Part shown: positions 35,544 to 47,895 of the stretch, piece after piece
How the letters are laid out: each line of letters begins with the position of its first letter
Position numbering within the stretch: position 1 is the stretch's first letter
Source: Trichosphaerium sp. ATCC 40318
Lineage: Eukaryota; Discosea; Flabellinia; Trichosidae
Length of the DNA: 64,000 bases
Assembly (NCBI GenBank): GCA_038496445.1
Contig: JALMLS010000573.1
Coordinates: 62,001-126,000 of the forward strand
Direction of reading: 5' to 3'
Made by a program: the position numbers and the translations under genes
The notes under the pieces: model-generated
Told to the model about the DNA's origin: nothing
Databases searched by the model: none
Seen by the model: the letters and a program-made list of their open reading frames with translations, nothing else

Positions 35544-37792
35544 TAACCAAGCTGATACCGCCATCTAAGAGAAAAAAAATCAGCAAGTCAACCCAATAAA
35601 CAAAAAAAAATAAGAAAAAGGTCTTTGCTCCTTTCTAGAGTTTCGTACATTTTTAACATCCTATCTTTTGAGCCTGAAGCAACACGCTCTCCATCAGGTG
35701 ACCAATCAACAGTATATACCTATTCAGCATAAGCCATTTTTTTGAAGAAGAAAAAAGGAACTTAAAACGTCTTTCAAAGAAAAAAAATCAGAACACTAGT
35801 TGTGCGTCATATAAACTCAGATGAGCTGGGTGTAATTCATCACGTAAATAAAGTCAAAAAAACTCAACAAATAAAGGGAAAACAAATCCTTTTGTGTTTG
35901 CAAACAACGTACTTCATCAAGATGGCCAGGCATATCCATCTTTAATTTTTTTGTTTTCAAATCCCAAATTTTTACTGTAGAGTCTCTGCTTCCGCTTACA
36001 ATTAATCTAGAGTCTCCAGACCAACACAGTTGGTAAACCTCACTAACATGGCCACGCAGGGTGGCTACATAGCGTCCGGAACTTGTCCATAGTTTAACTG
36101 TTCTGTCAAACGATGCAGAGGCTATCCACTGTCCATTTGGAGAAAATTTAGCAACTAGTAAGACCGTTAGACGATATGTATAAACGCGTAGACGTGGATC
36201 ATTTACGCGTACCATTAATGGGTTTAGAGTGACCTGTAATCCTTTTAAAAGGTTTAAAAGATGTAAGAGGGTTCCACAAGAACATTGTAAAGTCATCAGA
36301 GCCAGATAATAGTTTCTCATGAGATTTTCCTTTAGCTTCACAATAACGCTCATAAGCAGCCTTTACAGCTTCTTTATCATCTTCTGGACGTTCACCATGA
36401 TAATCAAAAGGACCTGCGCGAAGCGCATAATCAGTGTTTAACGCTAGAGTGTTCACCCAGTGACCATGACCTTGAAGTCTGTGTAATGTAGTTCCCTTTA
36501 GATGAAACGTTAACAAAACAGAGAAAGACTGCTTAAAAACTACCGATTGTGTACCTTGTTGGCATCCCAAACGCGTATTGTCTTATCTTCAGATCCTGTG
36601 TATATGAATCCTTCTCCTCCCCATTTAACGCATGTAACAGCACTAGTATGCCCACCAAGTGTAAAAATCCGCCTTCTGTTGTCTACATTCCATACAATCG
36701 CTGTACCATCTTTTGATGCTGATACAAGGCGAGTGCACTTTGGATTTCTTGAATAAGAGTAAGAAATTATGAGATGGAAAAAAATGTGTCATGTTGTCCA
36801 CTCTTTAGAGTAAGATCGTCCTTTTATTGACAAAAGCAAACGTACGCGTGGAATGGTTCCCATGAAAGAGCAGTGATGAACTAAAAGTACCACTTGTTAG
36901 AGAAACATCAAAGGCTTTAAAAACTTTCGAATAAAGACACAAATTCTGTGAATTTTTACAAGTTGCATTGATAACTCAGAGCGTACCTTTTTGTGACCTG
37001 AAAGAACGCCCCTTGATCTGCCTTCTCTGGTCCATAAGCGCACTGTAGGATCTTTTGAAGCAGAACCAGAAGCAAGTATTCTTCCGTCTGGTGACCATTG
37101 TACATACAACACCCAATCGCGATGTGCTTTTAGTTCCTTTAGAGGTAATAAGTACGAGAAAACGTCAAAATAAAAATTTCACAAAAATAATGACGCCAAA
37201 AAGCGTGTAGTGCTTTAATGCTGATGTAGTCTACGTACTTTGATAGGCGTTTCAGTGAGCATATCCCAAATACGCACTGTGTGATCGCCAGAGGCTGAGG
37301 CGAGTAATTTGCCATCAGGGCTGAAAGAGACGTTCAAAATTGCTTCATCGTGTCCTAGGATTAGTATGAGCGCGTGCCATATGCACTACGATCGTTTAAA
37401 AAGTGTACATTACCAGGTAAGGTGGAGGAGCAATGAGTAACGCAACGAACGCGGAAAACAGCTTGTGGGTGGTACACGATGGGTATTGTTACTTCATCTC
37501 CACCATCAACAGCCAAATTTGTTTTCTCAATACAGTTATTTATGCTGTCAGTTACTTCTACGTCATCAATAGAAAACGTGTACGGTAGTGGGTCTTCCTG
37601 AGCGTTAGGTAAGACAGAAAAGTGAGAAAAACTAGAGTAAAACATGCTTACATTCTTTAGAATAGACTTATTTAAGAGTACGTGGAGCGCCTGAGCATTA
37701 GTTTCTAACGGTATAGAAAAAGGAGCTCCAGCTTTGTCACCGTCACTTGTAACAAACTGAATAAGACCTGTTCTACCCTCAAGCTCGGTCAT
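35544..37792 (-). CDS. NLE1: Notchless/Rsa4 WD40 ribosome-assembly protein
   Basis: Conserved factor for 60S pre-ribosome maturation, acting with the Rea1/Midasin AAA-ATPase. The N-terminal NLE domain is present ([52 protein letters not shown]). WD blades follow in order: [96 protein letters not shown] with the family-specific insertion [10 protein letters not shown]-type, [39 protein letters not shown] and [19 protein letters not shown]. The end is WRYQLG, TAA at 35544-35546. About nine exons. The start is 91 bp from the divergent gene at 37884. Confidence 0.95.
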
Positions 37793-37883
37793 ATTGAATG
37801 TAAATTGTACTATGCCAAAATACTCACAGAACAGGCGGTGTTTTAAGTTTGAGGATGGCTTAAAGCAACGGGAAACGCCAACG

Positions 37884-39249
37884 ATGCATGCGTTGAACTA
37901 CGGTGGCACCTACCTTCGTAAAGCTTTTGGCTTGGTTGCCCACTTTCGAAAGCCAGAACAGGCAAATTGATACATCAGCTCGTTCTGTAGTCTAACTTGC
38001 GTACAGGGCATCCACAACTACGAAGAGCTCTCTCGCGCAAGTGCCTTCTTTGTACCTTGCAATACTGGCAAAAAGTGCGCTATTACGATTTAGGCAACCG
38101 CCGTTACCTAAAGAACTCACAGAAAATACAATGTGGTAAGCATAGCGCACACGCCTCGTCCTTGGCTATTTCCAAGCCTGTTCCCAAAATCAAACCCACA
38201 GTACAATTTCGTTCATGTACGATAACCACCAGAGCTAATCCAATAGCCAAACCAACCAAAATTAAAAAAATATTTTTACTTTTTGTAAAAACGTGCTGTA
38301 TTCGAAACTAACTCAAGTGTCGCGTAGTGGCTAAACGACGATGATATTCGTATTTCTATTACACTGAGGGAGCTACGGAGTGGTAAGCCTCTTGCGCAGG
38401 CTGTGTGTAAAAAGAACCCTCACGTTAGTGTGAAGGACGATATAATTGTGTTGCAGTTGGAGGTTTGTTTAGCTTAATGCAGACCTTTTTGTTGAGTCTC
38501 CTCTCCTTGAACGGTTACCGACTATGGTTAGGATGAAGAAGGTTTTGAAGACGATTTGGACGAGCATGGCGTTGTCATAGATGCTCTTGATATGCAATTT
38601 GAAAACGATATCCACATGGCAAGATTTATTTACAAGTTTTCTTCTTCACTGAAACTAACAAAAAGTTTGCAGCCCGTTAAAGTAATTGGTAATGAATTCA
38701 AGCAAGATCCTACAGATATGGGTACTGGTTTAATAGTACCTTGTTCTATTGATGGAGAGCACTGGGGTTTTTAGTACGTGCCAGTTCTGGAAAAAACAAA
38801 ACAACTTTTTGATTTTTTTTCTGCCTTTACTTATTGTTTCTTGTAGCAAAGATATGTCTAATATACTTATAAAACATCAACTGGGACCAGATTTAGATTT
38901 GGCTGGATTATGTGGGTCTCCAGTAGTTGTTAAAGAGCCAGCGCAGCCAGGAAGCCCCTTCCCGTTTATGGTATGCTTGATGTTTACTAAACAAGTGCTC
39001 ACAAACCTTTTTAGCTAACGTCTAGATTCATTGGTGTTGTAACAGGAAAGATGGTACCAGATTTTACGCAACAAGGCGCCGATAAGTCGGAGATAAGGGA
39101 AACGCTTGAAAAAGTACATAATACATTGCAAGTACGTGCAGGCAATACAGCATTCTTAGATTTGACGTAACACCTTTTTGTAGGTCACAACGGCAGCTGC
39201 TTTACATCAAGCGCTAATAGATGCTGAAGGTCGTACAGGGAATGATTAA
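37884..39249 (+). CDS. Unrecognised protein with Arg-rich N-terminus, possibly mitochondrial
   Basis: Proposed exon 1 MHALNYG (ATG 37884) splices at GGTGGC to an Arg/Lys-rich exon (HPQLRRALSRKCLLC... to about 38285). This joins in phase 0 across an intron ending GCGTAG (about 38338) to WLNDDDIRISITLRELRSG. Later exons: DEEGFEDDLDEHGVVIDALD through KVIGNEFKQDPTDMGTGLIV, then SNILIKHQLGPDLDLAGLCG, then TSRFIGVVTGKMVPDFTQQG, then TTAAALHQALIDAEGRTGND with TAA at 39247-39249. No known family recognised. The N-terminus looks like a presequence, but the protein could act elsewhere. Confidence 0.55.
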
Positions 39250-39675
39250 AGGTAAGTTAGACAATGTTTGATGGTTTAATAATCAAAAGTATAGAAAAGG
39301 AAATATTTTTGTGAGCTTTAAATGTCTCTAGAGAGGTTTTACTTCGCCTTGATATGTAAATAAACAATTTGTACCAAGAAGCATGCTTTACGTGGCCTCG
39401 ATTTTCGCTTAACGATCAGTATGTTATAATAATACTGCATAAAGGATTGAATTAAGGATATTCGGCGACTACAAGAAGTTGTAGATTGAAAGGTACGTGA
39501 TTAGAGTTTTTTTCTTGACTTTGTATGACATTTTCTTTTTTGATTTATGCTAGCGATAGGACGAATATCACCACAAGAGTCTTTTTTTTTTAAATTACAA
39601 CGTACGTACTCTAAAATATATACAGTGGCGTTTTATATCGATATTTATGTTTATTATTAAGCGTATATTTCATTC
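39250..39675. other. Intergenic region
   Basis: AT-rich, T-run-rich spacer; no feature recognised. Confidence 0.4.
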
Positions 39676-42156
39676 ATGGCATCACAAAAACACGTATCAT
39701 CAAGGCACGTTTTATATAAATATATTTCTTATATATCTCAGTGGACTACAAAACAAACAAAAAAGAAAAAAAAAAAAAAAACCAAAAAAATCGCTCTACT
39801 CGTTTGCTGTCTTATTTTATTTTTTTTTAATTCATATATTTATATATTATTTAGGGTAGAGAAGGTTATTAGAGATACAGGAGAAGATATTAGCATCTTT
39901 GATTTTTTTCATAAATGTATGGCAAAACGTGTTTCTAATTCTCTCGATACTCTATCAAGGTAAATAAAAACCCTTTTTATTATTTTATATTATATCTTCT
40001 CACTGTTATTATTCGTAGAGAACGTGTTTTAAGGTCTACTTGGTATCGCGTAAATAATAAAGGGTTTTATACTACTTGGAAGGTACGCGTACCTGTTGGT
40101 TTTTTTGAAAGATATTTTAGCCACTTTATAAAAAAAAAAGGGTAAAGTAAAGAGCCTGTGTGAGATATCTTTTTCTTTTCTTTTTTTTTTTCGAATGTTT
40201 TTTTCTTTTTTCCTTTTTGCTTGTTTCTTTCTTACGCTAGGCTTCATTACCATTTCTTGTGGTTAATTATTCGCTTAGGAGCGCCAGATAATAGGTATAC
40301 CAAATGATATCGCAAAAGTACGACATGTAGTGCTACAGGTCCTAAAGGATAAAGAATATGCGAGGGGTATGTTATTTCTGTCTTTGCAAGTCTGTTTGCG
40401 ATCGTCTCTTTGAAAAAAAGTGCACGATTTAATCACGTTTATTGTTTAATTCTCCCCTGAACCTTATTTCATGCGCGGAGGGTTTTCTAAATGGTTTGTG
40501 ATAGGTGCTTGGGCCGAAAAGCAAATTACCGCAAAATTTATCTCAAAACTCGACGAGGAGGATATACCTGGTAGTGTGGATCGATTCGCATCAAGCTTAA
40601 TGATTTTTATCTCGCGAGTAAGCGTTGGCGACATTGTAGTTACAAGGTACTTAACTGAACTGATCAAAAATGCTTTGACTTAACCAAACTTTTTTTAGAG
40701 AACCATGCACACAGCGTGCTAGAGGGGCGTTCCTTGTTGGTCAAGTTACATCTAAACCTTATATCATGCCTATGGGCGGTAAATCAGGTACGTTATATGA
40801 GCTCAAAAGGCATCAGAATCTTAACAACTTCTTATTTCGGGGTGAATTAGCTATGCAGTTTATTAGTTTTCTAACGCTCTTAGGTGGTCACTTTCTTGTT
40901 AGAAACGTAGAGTGGGTGTATCAAGGCAATGTAGGAAACATATCACTTTTAAACGGTACGCAAAAAAAAAATCACGTGATTTTCATTAAACGCTCACGTT
41001 TTTTTTTAAGGTCATAAACGTGGTGGACTATTTAAAATAGGTGGTGGGTATCTTATAGGAGAATTAGGGAAGAGAAGTGAGTGAAGTCAGTTGAAGAAAT
41101 ATACTAATCTTGTTTAGTTACAAAGTCTATAATATACGATAATTCTCATTCGATTGATATGGGTCATGGTACAGATGATGATGTATCAACGTCAGAGAGT
41201 GCTGAAGACAGTGTAAGTCATAAACAATCCATTTTTTTTTGTTTTTTGCTTGCATCACGTTAACTTGTTTTTAAGGCGTTCTCACGTAGCGAAAGTGAGC
41301 CAAACGGTGATTCGAATCAATTTTCGTTGATTGCGGATTGGCTGACTGAAGAACAAGAAGAACAAGTTGTTGATAACGAATCATCAAACGAAGAAGGGTT
41401 TCTATCGCCAGTATCACAGGATTGGAGTGATATTGATGGAATGTATGAAGACGATGATGCAGTTTTATCTGATTCTCTTAAAGCAATTGAAGAAAATAGT
41501 AAGGAGAGTGTACATACGAGTACTGAAGGTACGTTGAGTCATTGTTGCATAGTAGTGGAAAAGAAGCTAAAAATCTCGTTGGACCTTTTTTTTTTGCCTT
41601 TTGAAACCTCTTACAGTTGTTAATAGCTAAACCTGTTGAAGATATTCCAGAATTCCAAAAGAGTAGAAAACAGGATTCGTGTTCAGAGTCAATATCTCCA
41701 AGTCAATTTCCTTTAAAGAAGAGAAAACTTCAAGTTGATCAAGAAGGTATGGACTCCTCTCTAAGCGATCAAGAGCCTTCTCCAAAGAAACAAAAGGTTG
41801 GACATGAACCTGTAAAAGCAATTGAGTCTAAACAAGACAAGATTTTCCAAAACACACCTGAACAGAACACAAGTACGCGCTGACAAGAGTTTTTTATTTT
41901 CTTTTTTTTTTCATTTTTTGCATTTTGACTACGCGTTACCTTGTTTTCTTACATTTTTTTTTTTCGCGTAGTAGCACCCTCAGAAGATCCTTTATCATCT
42001 CAAGATGTTATAGCCACAATTGGCAACCCTGAAAAAAATCATGATGATGATAGTAGTTCTAATGTACATGTTTATTTTATCCCTTTTCAATGCTTGCCTA
42101 TTAAAAAACGGCGGTTGAGTTACTTTGAAAATAATAATAAAAGCACTTACACGTAG
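39676..42156 (+). CDS. Unrecognised multi-exon protein with GDIVVTR...VGQVTS-type domain and acidic/basic C-terminal tail
   Basis: Proposed start ATG 39676 (MASQKHVSSRHVLY); the intron 5' site is at about 39742 and joins SQ to VEKVIRDTGEDISIFDFFHK. Exons continue ERVLRSTWYRVNNKGFYTTW, then ERQIIGIPNDIAKVRHVVLQ, then AWAEKQITAKFISKL, then SVGDIVVTR, then ARGAFLVGQVTSKPYIM, then NVEWVYQGNVGNISLL. The order GD-x-V-V / iGxV / R-x-V-x-W recalls PUA/EVE-like modules in restriction-type and RNA-modification proteins, but this is only a pattern resemblance. The C-terminal third is Glu/Asp/Ser-rich (WLTEEQEEQVVDNESSNEEG) with Lys-rich motifs KKRKL and KKRRL, probable nuclear signals. Stop at 42154-42156. 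Confidence 0.5.
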
Positions 42157-42298
42157 AACGTAACGTCATGTCACACAAAACTTCAGTTTTGAGACGAAAG
42201 TCGAAGAAAAAAAAAAAAAAAGTCAAAAACACTTGAATCTCGCAGTTTTGTTCATTTATACTGCCTGTGACTCACAGCAGGTAGCCTTAAACAAGTCA

Positions 42299-44618
42299 AT
42301 GCTCTTACACGCTTTATTGGCTAGCGTAGTCATTACGTTCATTGGAACAAACTGCCAACAGTTTATTGATGGTGATTGCGTTGCTTATATTCACAATTTA
42401 ACTGGTATACCACATCGGTACGCGTTACCAATTTAAAGCTGTACTCAAATAAAAACAGATGTGATGCCATTATTGAGCAAGGAGAGCTTGTGTTTTTGCA
42501 TACGAACGAATCTCAGGCGGATAGGCAACAGTTACGGGATTGTACCACCAAGTGAGCTAAAATACTCTTTGTTAGAGACTTAGAGATGGAGCTGTCTGGG
42601 ATAGACCTATTGGACGTTGTTGGAGGCTCTCAATGCAAACAAACATCAGTATCGTTTGGGTGTCAGTCAATGTTTCAAAAGTGCAATGCATCACTTCCAG
42701 GAGGCGTTACAATACCATGTATCACGTTGTGTGAACGTATAGCTATTGATTGTGAACCATTTCTATCCTTTGGCACGTTACGTCCTCCTGACTGCACGAA
42801 TACTACAATAGCATCTACTGAATGTAATGAAACAGTTTCTTCAGGTAAATAGCCTTACTGAGGGTGAGATTCTGATGAAATAATTTAGATGTCGAGAACG
42901 AACTGACGTGTTTTCCGCCTCACCTTCTACCTGATACGAAGACTACTGCTGTTGGCCTAAGTATGACTTGAAATACTCATTGACTTAATAAGTAACATTA
43001 TTATTAGATGAAGCTCCATGTTTTAAGTGTCCAGCACCTGTATACTCAGGTAAGCAATCGAGCTCCCACTTCATATATTTCTCGTTTTTTTCTGACATAT
43101 TTATTACTTCCTAGACAAGTCGTATGATATTCTATTTGGGTTCAGCGCCGCACTTGGGTTCATTGGTCTTGTTTTAATGCTTGTGGCGTTTTTTGTGTTT
43201 TTATCAGCAAAGGAGTACGTCCGCTTCTAATCGAGTAATTTTCTTATTATTTTATCAGTTCTTTGGATTTTCAAAATCAATTCTTTCTAATCATCTCTGC
43301 GGACTCGTTTATTTCTGGACTTTGTATGTTTATTTGTGGTGTTGCACCAAAGTTCATATTGTGTGAAAATGATGCCCGCATGGCACATACTTGGCATGTG
43401 CCGTGTACTATACAAGGTCGAAGAAACTTTCCTTCATTAAGTACCTTATTAAGTATTAGGAACTGTTTTCTACTTCTCTGGTGTTCAAATAGTACTCACA
43501 TGGGGAGTGATGGCGTTCAATTTGGCTTATATTACGAATAGAGGAATAAAATTCATCGCTGGAAAGTACCCATTGTGGTATAAAATTGTACTTACACTTT
43601 TTGTTGTGATACAATTCTTACTATATTTGTAGGTCATCTCTTGTATAATATGGGGACTACCAAGCGTTATGTCGTTTATTTTATTGGTTTCAGGATTGAT
43701 TGAAAGCGTTCCAGCTTTAACACTTTGCTTCAGTACGTCATAAACTTTAGAATGTTTATAATTATCCCATTTTTTTCTTATTATTTTCAAGTATCTGTAA
43801 GATACGAGTGGGCTCAATGGATGTTCTTTTTCGGTTTCCCAGTTATACCCGCTACATTAGTAGGTTTTATTAGTTTCTCATACGTGATATATAATCTATA
43901 CCAAGTACGTGAGGTCAGCACCATTTTTCTTTAAACTTACCATCGTAAAAAAAAAAGGGACCTGCTTCCAGCACTTCAAAAAAGAAAGAGCAAGCACGTA
44001 ACCTTGTTTTTGCGTTTATCATTACATACTTTGCGATGGTGTTGTACATATTCTCGTACGTTTGCTCTCTACAAGTCATAGTCCTCGTGTTTTAATTTCG
44101 TCTTCTCCTTTTAGGTTCCGATTTTATGCAGATTATCGAGTTGATAGTATTTCTTTTCCTGACCTGTTACAGTGTATAGTACTTAATGGAGGAATTGAAA
44201 ATTGTGAAGTAGAAGTTATAAAATTACCTGCAGTGATATTATTCATATTCTTCATAGGATGCACGTGCACACAATTGTTATACTTTACATTTTTTAACAT
44301 TGTTTTTTTTCCTGCCTTTTTTTTTTTTTTGGCGTTGGTTTCATTATGAAGCTGACTACTATGTTTCAATTTAGTTTTTTATGTATGTTTGGTTGTTCTT
44401 ATTTGGTTGTTAGGTAATGGGTCTCTCTTCTTTATAGCGTTTATGTTCTCAAGGTATCACAACTTTTAAACAATCACGTGTTCTCTGTATTAAGTACTAA
44501 TTGTTTTCTTTACAGAAAGTTCAGGAAGCTTGCTTTCAATGCTATCAACCCGCTGTTAAAAATGTCCAAAACGAGTAGTTCAGCAGCTAGTATAGATACA
44601 AACTCTAAACCAGAGTGA
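42299..44618 (+). CDS. Frizzled/Smoothened-like receptor (Cys-rich domain + 7 TM)
   Basis: Frizzled-class seven-pass receptor of the plasma membrane. Signal peptide at residues 1-20, then a cysteine-rich domain over four exons: NCQQFIDGDCVAYI, then CDAIIEQGEL, then a CTT block, then QCKQTSVSFGCQSMFQKC and IPCITLCERIAIDCEPF with distal Cys. The spacing fits an Fz CRD. TM segments: near 43120-43210 (LFGFSAALGFIGLVLMLVAF), 43280-43350, 43455-43560 (VQIVLTWGVMAFNLAYITN), 43634-43720, 43830-43910, 44005-44060, 44205-44275. The tail (RKLAFNAINPLLKM... to SKPE) lacks the KTxxxW Dishevelled-binding motif. At least a dozen exons; stop TGA 44616-44618. CRD-bearing Frizzled-like proteins are known in early-diverging fungi and dictyostelids; the ligand is unknown. 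Confidence 0.85.
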
Positions 44619-47587
44619 CACTTTTTTTTTTGTGTCTTAACAAATACTTGTAGTTTTAGTTCAGAGGTAAGCTACGTTTCTTCTTAATAGCGTTTTGACA
44701 ATGCTGAACAAACCTTGAATGCCATAATATTATTAACATTACATAGACAGTATTCCAGACCTCGCATTGGAAAGAACAACATATCTTTTACCTTGTCCCC
44801 TTACACCATCTGTAGCGTATTTCCATCACCAAATATGTGGAGATTTCGGGTTTCTAATTGTGGTAGCGCGAACAGAAAACCTAGCAGGTATTGGACAGTG
44901 ATAACGTAGTACCATATAGACAAGGTATTTAACGTGGACAGTGTTTGGCCTAAATTGGAACAACCAAGTTGCCAGCCAGAACGTAGAACCCCAAAACAAG
45001 CTTGTTTGAGAACAGGAGATGGGTTAGCGCAACAGCAGTGGTGGGCGAGGTCGTCAAGGGTTACTAGACAGAGATATATGTATACGAGGTGCACAGAGAG
45101 TCAGAGGAATCAGACAGCTGGTCAAGAAACTTCTTTTTTTGAATTCATGAATAAAGTCAGTTTTCTTCTCTGACACTGATTAGCACTTTGTCCCTTTTTT
45201 AACCACAGCACTTTCCAAAAGCTACCACAGATAGATTAAGCGCTAGTTTAACATATCTACCGAGGTGTGAGTAAAATAACTATGATTTAAGAAGCGTACA
45301 ACGGAGTATAATCAAGAAATTTTACAATTCCGGCGTTTAGCCAGTTTTGGTCTTTGTTACGCTCGTAAACTGTTTAAAAGCGTTTACGAAGTACACTGAA
45401 GGGCTAAAATCCAGTTAACACTCAAAACAATCTTTTATGGAAGGTGTATTCGGGAATTTATAGCAAAACTCACAAACTCAAACAACAACAACACGTGGGT
45501 AATGCAAATCTACGTACACTATTGCTTATCGCAGTATGCGTATTATTTGCAGCATGTTAATTTCTTAAACAACCCTTCGCAGACTGTCTATCTGGAATCT
45601 ACCTGTCGGTTGTACGTTGCAAAGTCGACGTATTTTACAGAGAATATTCTTTACAAAATTGACCAAACTTCTTCACAAGCTCTACAAGAACAAACGACCA
45701 AAATGCTGGTGGTCTTTTTAAGGCTGATGGACAATCTATCATCCAAATTCATCCTTTTTCTAAATGTGCAATCTTCTTTACTCTTTTGAAGAGGGGCTCA
45801 AGTCAAATTGTGAGGCGAAAATACACTTTCTTGTTTTAGCCTTCCCTAACGCCAATCTCTACACCGGAGGTAGACCAAGTGCCCGCGGTGGCTCTGGATT
45901 AAGTTTTATCAGAGTTACTGAATGTGTTCGAGAAGTCATTTGTAAGTATGGAGCACCAAAACGCGCTATGATATCAATCTTTTTGGTATAACAGCTCACT
46001 TGTATGGTGTGTTATCCTATCTCTTTGGAGCTCTGAAGCTCATAAATTCTATCCAGACCAGCATACCATGATGATGCGTGCTGCAAGAGAATACTTTGGT
46101 AAAAACAGAAAGGTTGACATGAGATCACTCCTCGAGAATGGTAGAAGTAGACAGCACAAGTTACAGTTCAAAAGGGTAAAGGTGTTATAGATGTCAATCA
46201 ATATACCTGGCTGGCTAAACAGATGTGGCAGTTACTTCCTACAAGCTAAATTGAAGGTAAGAGGCGTCAGAGATGTTACTCAATAAGTTATGTACTTGAG
46301 TAGTCCAAATCAGTTTGTTTTTCTTGAATCTATCTTTGGAGCAAACATATTTCTACACTTTTAAGAAGATTTACAGCTGATTGGATACATCAGTCTTTAT
46401 AGAATATCTAGATTTAAATGTTTCATTTGTCAAGTAAGTTTGGGTACATCGATACAAGATGCTTTACTGATGGCGTATCCTTTTTATCTTTAATAAACTC
46501 TTGAAGTATTTAGGGTCTTGAGATATGAACCATGAATTGAGAAGGGTAATAATCGTATAGTCACATGTTAGCAATCCGTATTCAAGCCACTCATTTATCG
46601 TTTCAATGCTAAGACCATCAATTGGTCGATTAAACACATAAAAGATAATAAGAGATTGCAAAGAGTCAACACAATACTTATCAGCTTGAACTTGAAGGTT
46701 AGGAGGTATGCAATCAAGGTAAGCGGTTAAGAGGTGGCTTGTTGAATAATTACAGTCTGCTGGTCTGTTTGCTCTCACTCGGCTGATATGTTGTGAGCGA
46801 TAAGAAAATGTACGTTTGCAGAACAAACTGAATTGGATACGCCTTTTTTTGTTATCTCGCAATTTTGAGTTACATGCCTCTTGTAATCCTTATAGACAAA
46901 TTCGGGCGTCTAAATGACACTAAAAGTGTTGATTTACCTATTCCTCAGTAAGACAATAGCAGTTATCAAAATACGCTAACATTACCACTCATGGATGTCC
47001 CTACGATATAATTAGTGAAATGAAAGTGTCATATAACCTACCTAAAACAAGTAATTATCGGAATCGTTGATTGTTGCCATTATTATTAGCTTGTTGTTAG
47101 TAGATAACAAGTTTTGTTTTTCTCATACTACCTAAATGAGATTAAAACCATAAGCTTGTACTTGTAGTAGACTTGTACTTTTTCGTCGCTCATTTACTTA
47201 TTTACGCAGTAAATACTTATAGCATGTTATTCCTTTAAGTCAGACGGCTGAAAAATAAGTTCTAAACCATTTTTTTTACAGAGGTTTTACCTATGTATCT
47301 AAAGCAAACTAATCAAAGCCATATAGAGAATGTAAAAAAAAGCATGTGGTGCCATGGTACAACACCAGCAAAATGAATGAATATCCAACAACACTGGTAT
47401 TCAGAAAGCACTACTGGTGATTATCAGCTTGTTTTTCTTTGTTTTTTCTGGTTTATACAATGGGTTTTTGTAGTTATAGATAGCATGGGTATGTGGTTGG
47501 TGGTTTGTTTTGTGTTAATAGTCGTTGCAGAGCCTTGCTTACCCTGCTGCAGCGGATTATTCGGTACCTCTTCCTATACCATCGCAT
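44619..47587. other. Gene-poor region with isolated ORFs
   Basis: Open stretches without family match: 44934-45173 (+, Arg/Gln-rich), 45502-45789 (+), 45764-45991 (+, contains GGRPSARGGSGLSFIRVTEC), about 46026-46189 (+, ending GRSRQHKLQFKRVKVL then a stop) and 46464-46862 (-, 132 codons with TSHLLTAYLDCIPPNLQVQA). The stretches at 45764-46189 could be exons of one decayed gene. I cannot support a product for any of them. Confidence 0.3.
46464..46862 (-). CDS. Hypothetical ORF, 132 codons
   Basis: The longest uninterrupted ORF in this gene-poor region, with a mixed helical composition (SLQSLIIFYVFN, ETINEWLEYGLLTCDY) more protein-like than chance. No start context, introns or family match found. 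May be a gene fragment. Confidence 0.25.
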   Translation of the reverse strand: MRDNKKRRIQFSLFCKRTFSYRSQHISRVRANRPADCNYSTSHLLTAYLDCIPPNLQVQADKYCVDSLQSLIIFYVFNRPIDGLSIETINEWLEYGLLTCDYTIITLLNSWFISQDPKYFKSLLKIKRIRHQ

Positions 47588-47669
47588 GACACGATGTCCG
47601 AGTGGTTAAGGAGATAGACTAGAAATCTATTGGGCTTTGCCCGCGCAGGTTCAAATCCTGCTCGTGTCG
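47588..47669 (+). tRNA. tRNA-Ser (anticodon AGA)
   Basis: 82 nt, the same fold as the copy at 34754-34835: acceptor GACACGA/TCGTGTC, anticodon AGA, extra arm GGGC/GCCC, T-arm GCAGG/CCTGC. Shares the immediate 5' flank (ATCGCAT) and the 3' flank AATAACCTTTTGCT, including the TTTT terminator, so the two genes are duplicates in inverted orientation. Confidence 0.96.
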
Positions 47670-47799
47670 AATAACCTTTTGCTATCGCGTGTTCTATGTT
47701 GTTAGAACACGCTTCAGTAAAACGCTTGTGCTCAAAGCCTAGGTTTACTTTCTCACTGAGTAAAAGTCTTCGTTTTGACGCCAAAAATTGAAAAAAAAG

Positions 47800-47895
47800 T
47801 CAAAAATCAGCCCTACCGCATCGATTTTGACGCTGATTCTTTGCACACCAATGCAACATGTGTAAGTGCATACACCACTACAATAAAATAATTCT
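47800..47895 (-). repeat. Repeat C, third partial copy (inverted)
   Basis: The reverse complement matches the 5' part of repeat C units at 17570 and 17870: a TTTTATTG-AGT start, the ATGCAC-TA-ACATG-TGCATT block, GTGTGCAAAGAATCAG, and GTCAAAATCGAT. About 130 bp downstream of tRNA-Ser. Confidence 0.6.

Noticed and set aside
44934-45173. Possible transposon-encoded protein (Arg/Gln-rich ORF)
   Set aside because: No catalytic motif, start context or repeat boundary supports it, and an ORF of similar length lies on the opposite strand.
47557-47784. 75-codon minus-strand ORF
   Set aside because: Runs antisense through the tRNA-Ser gene.
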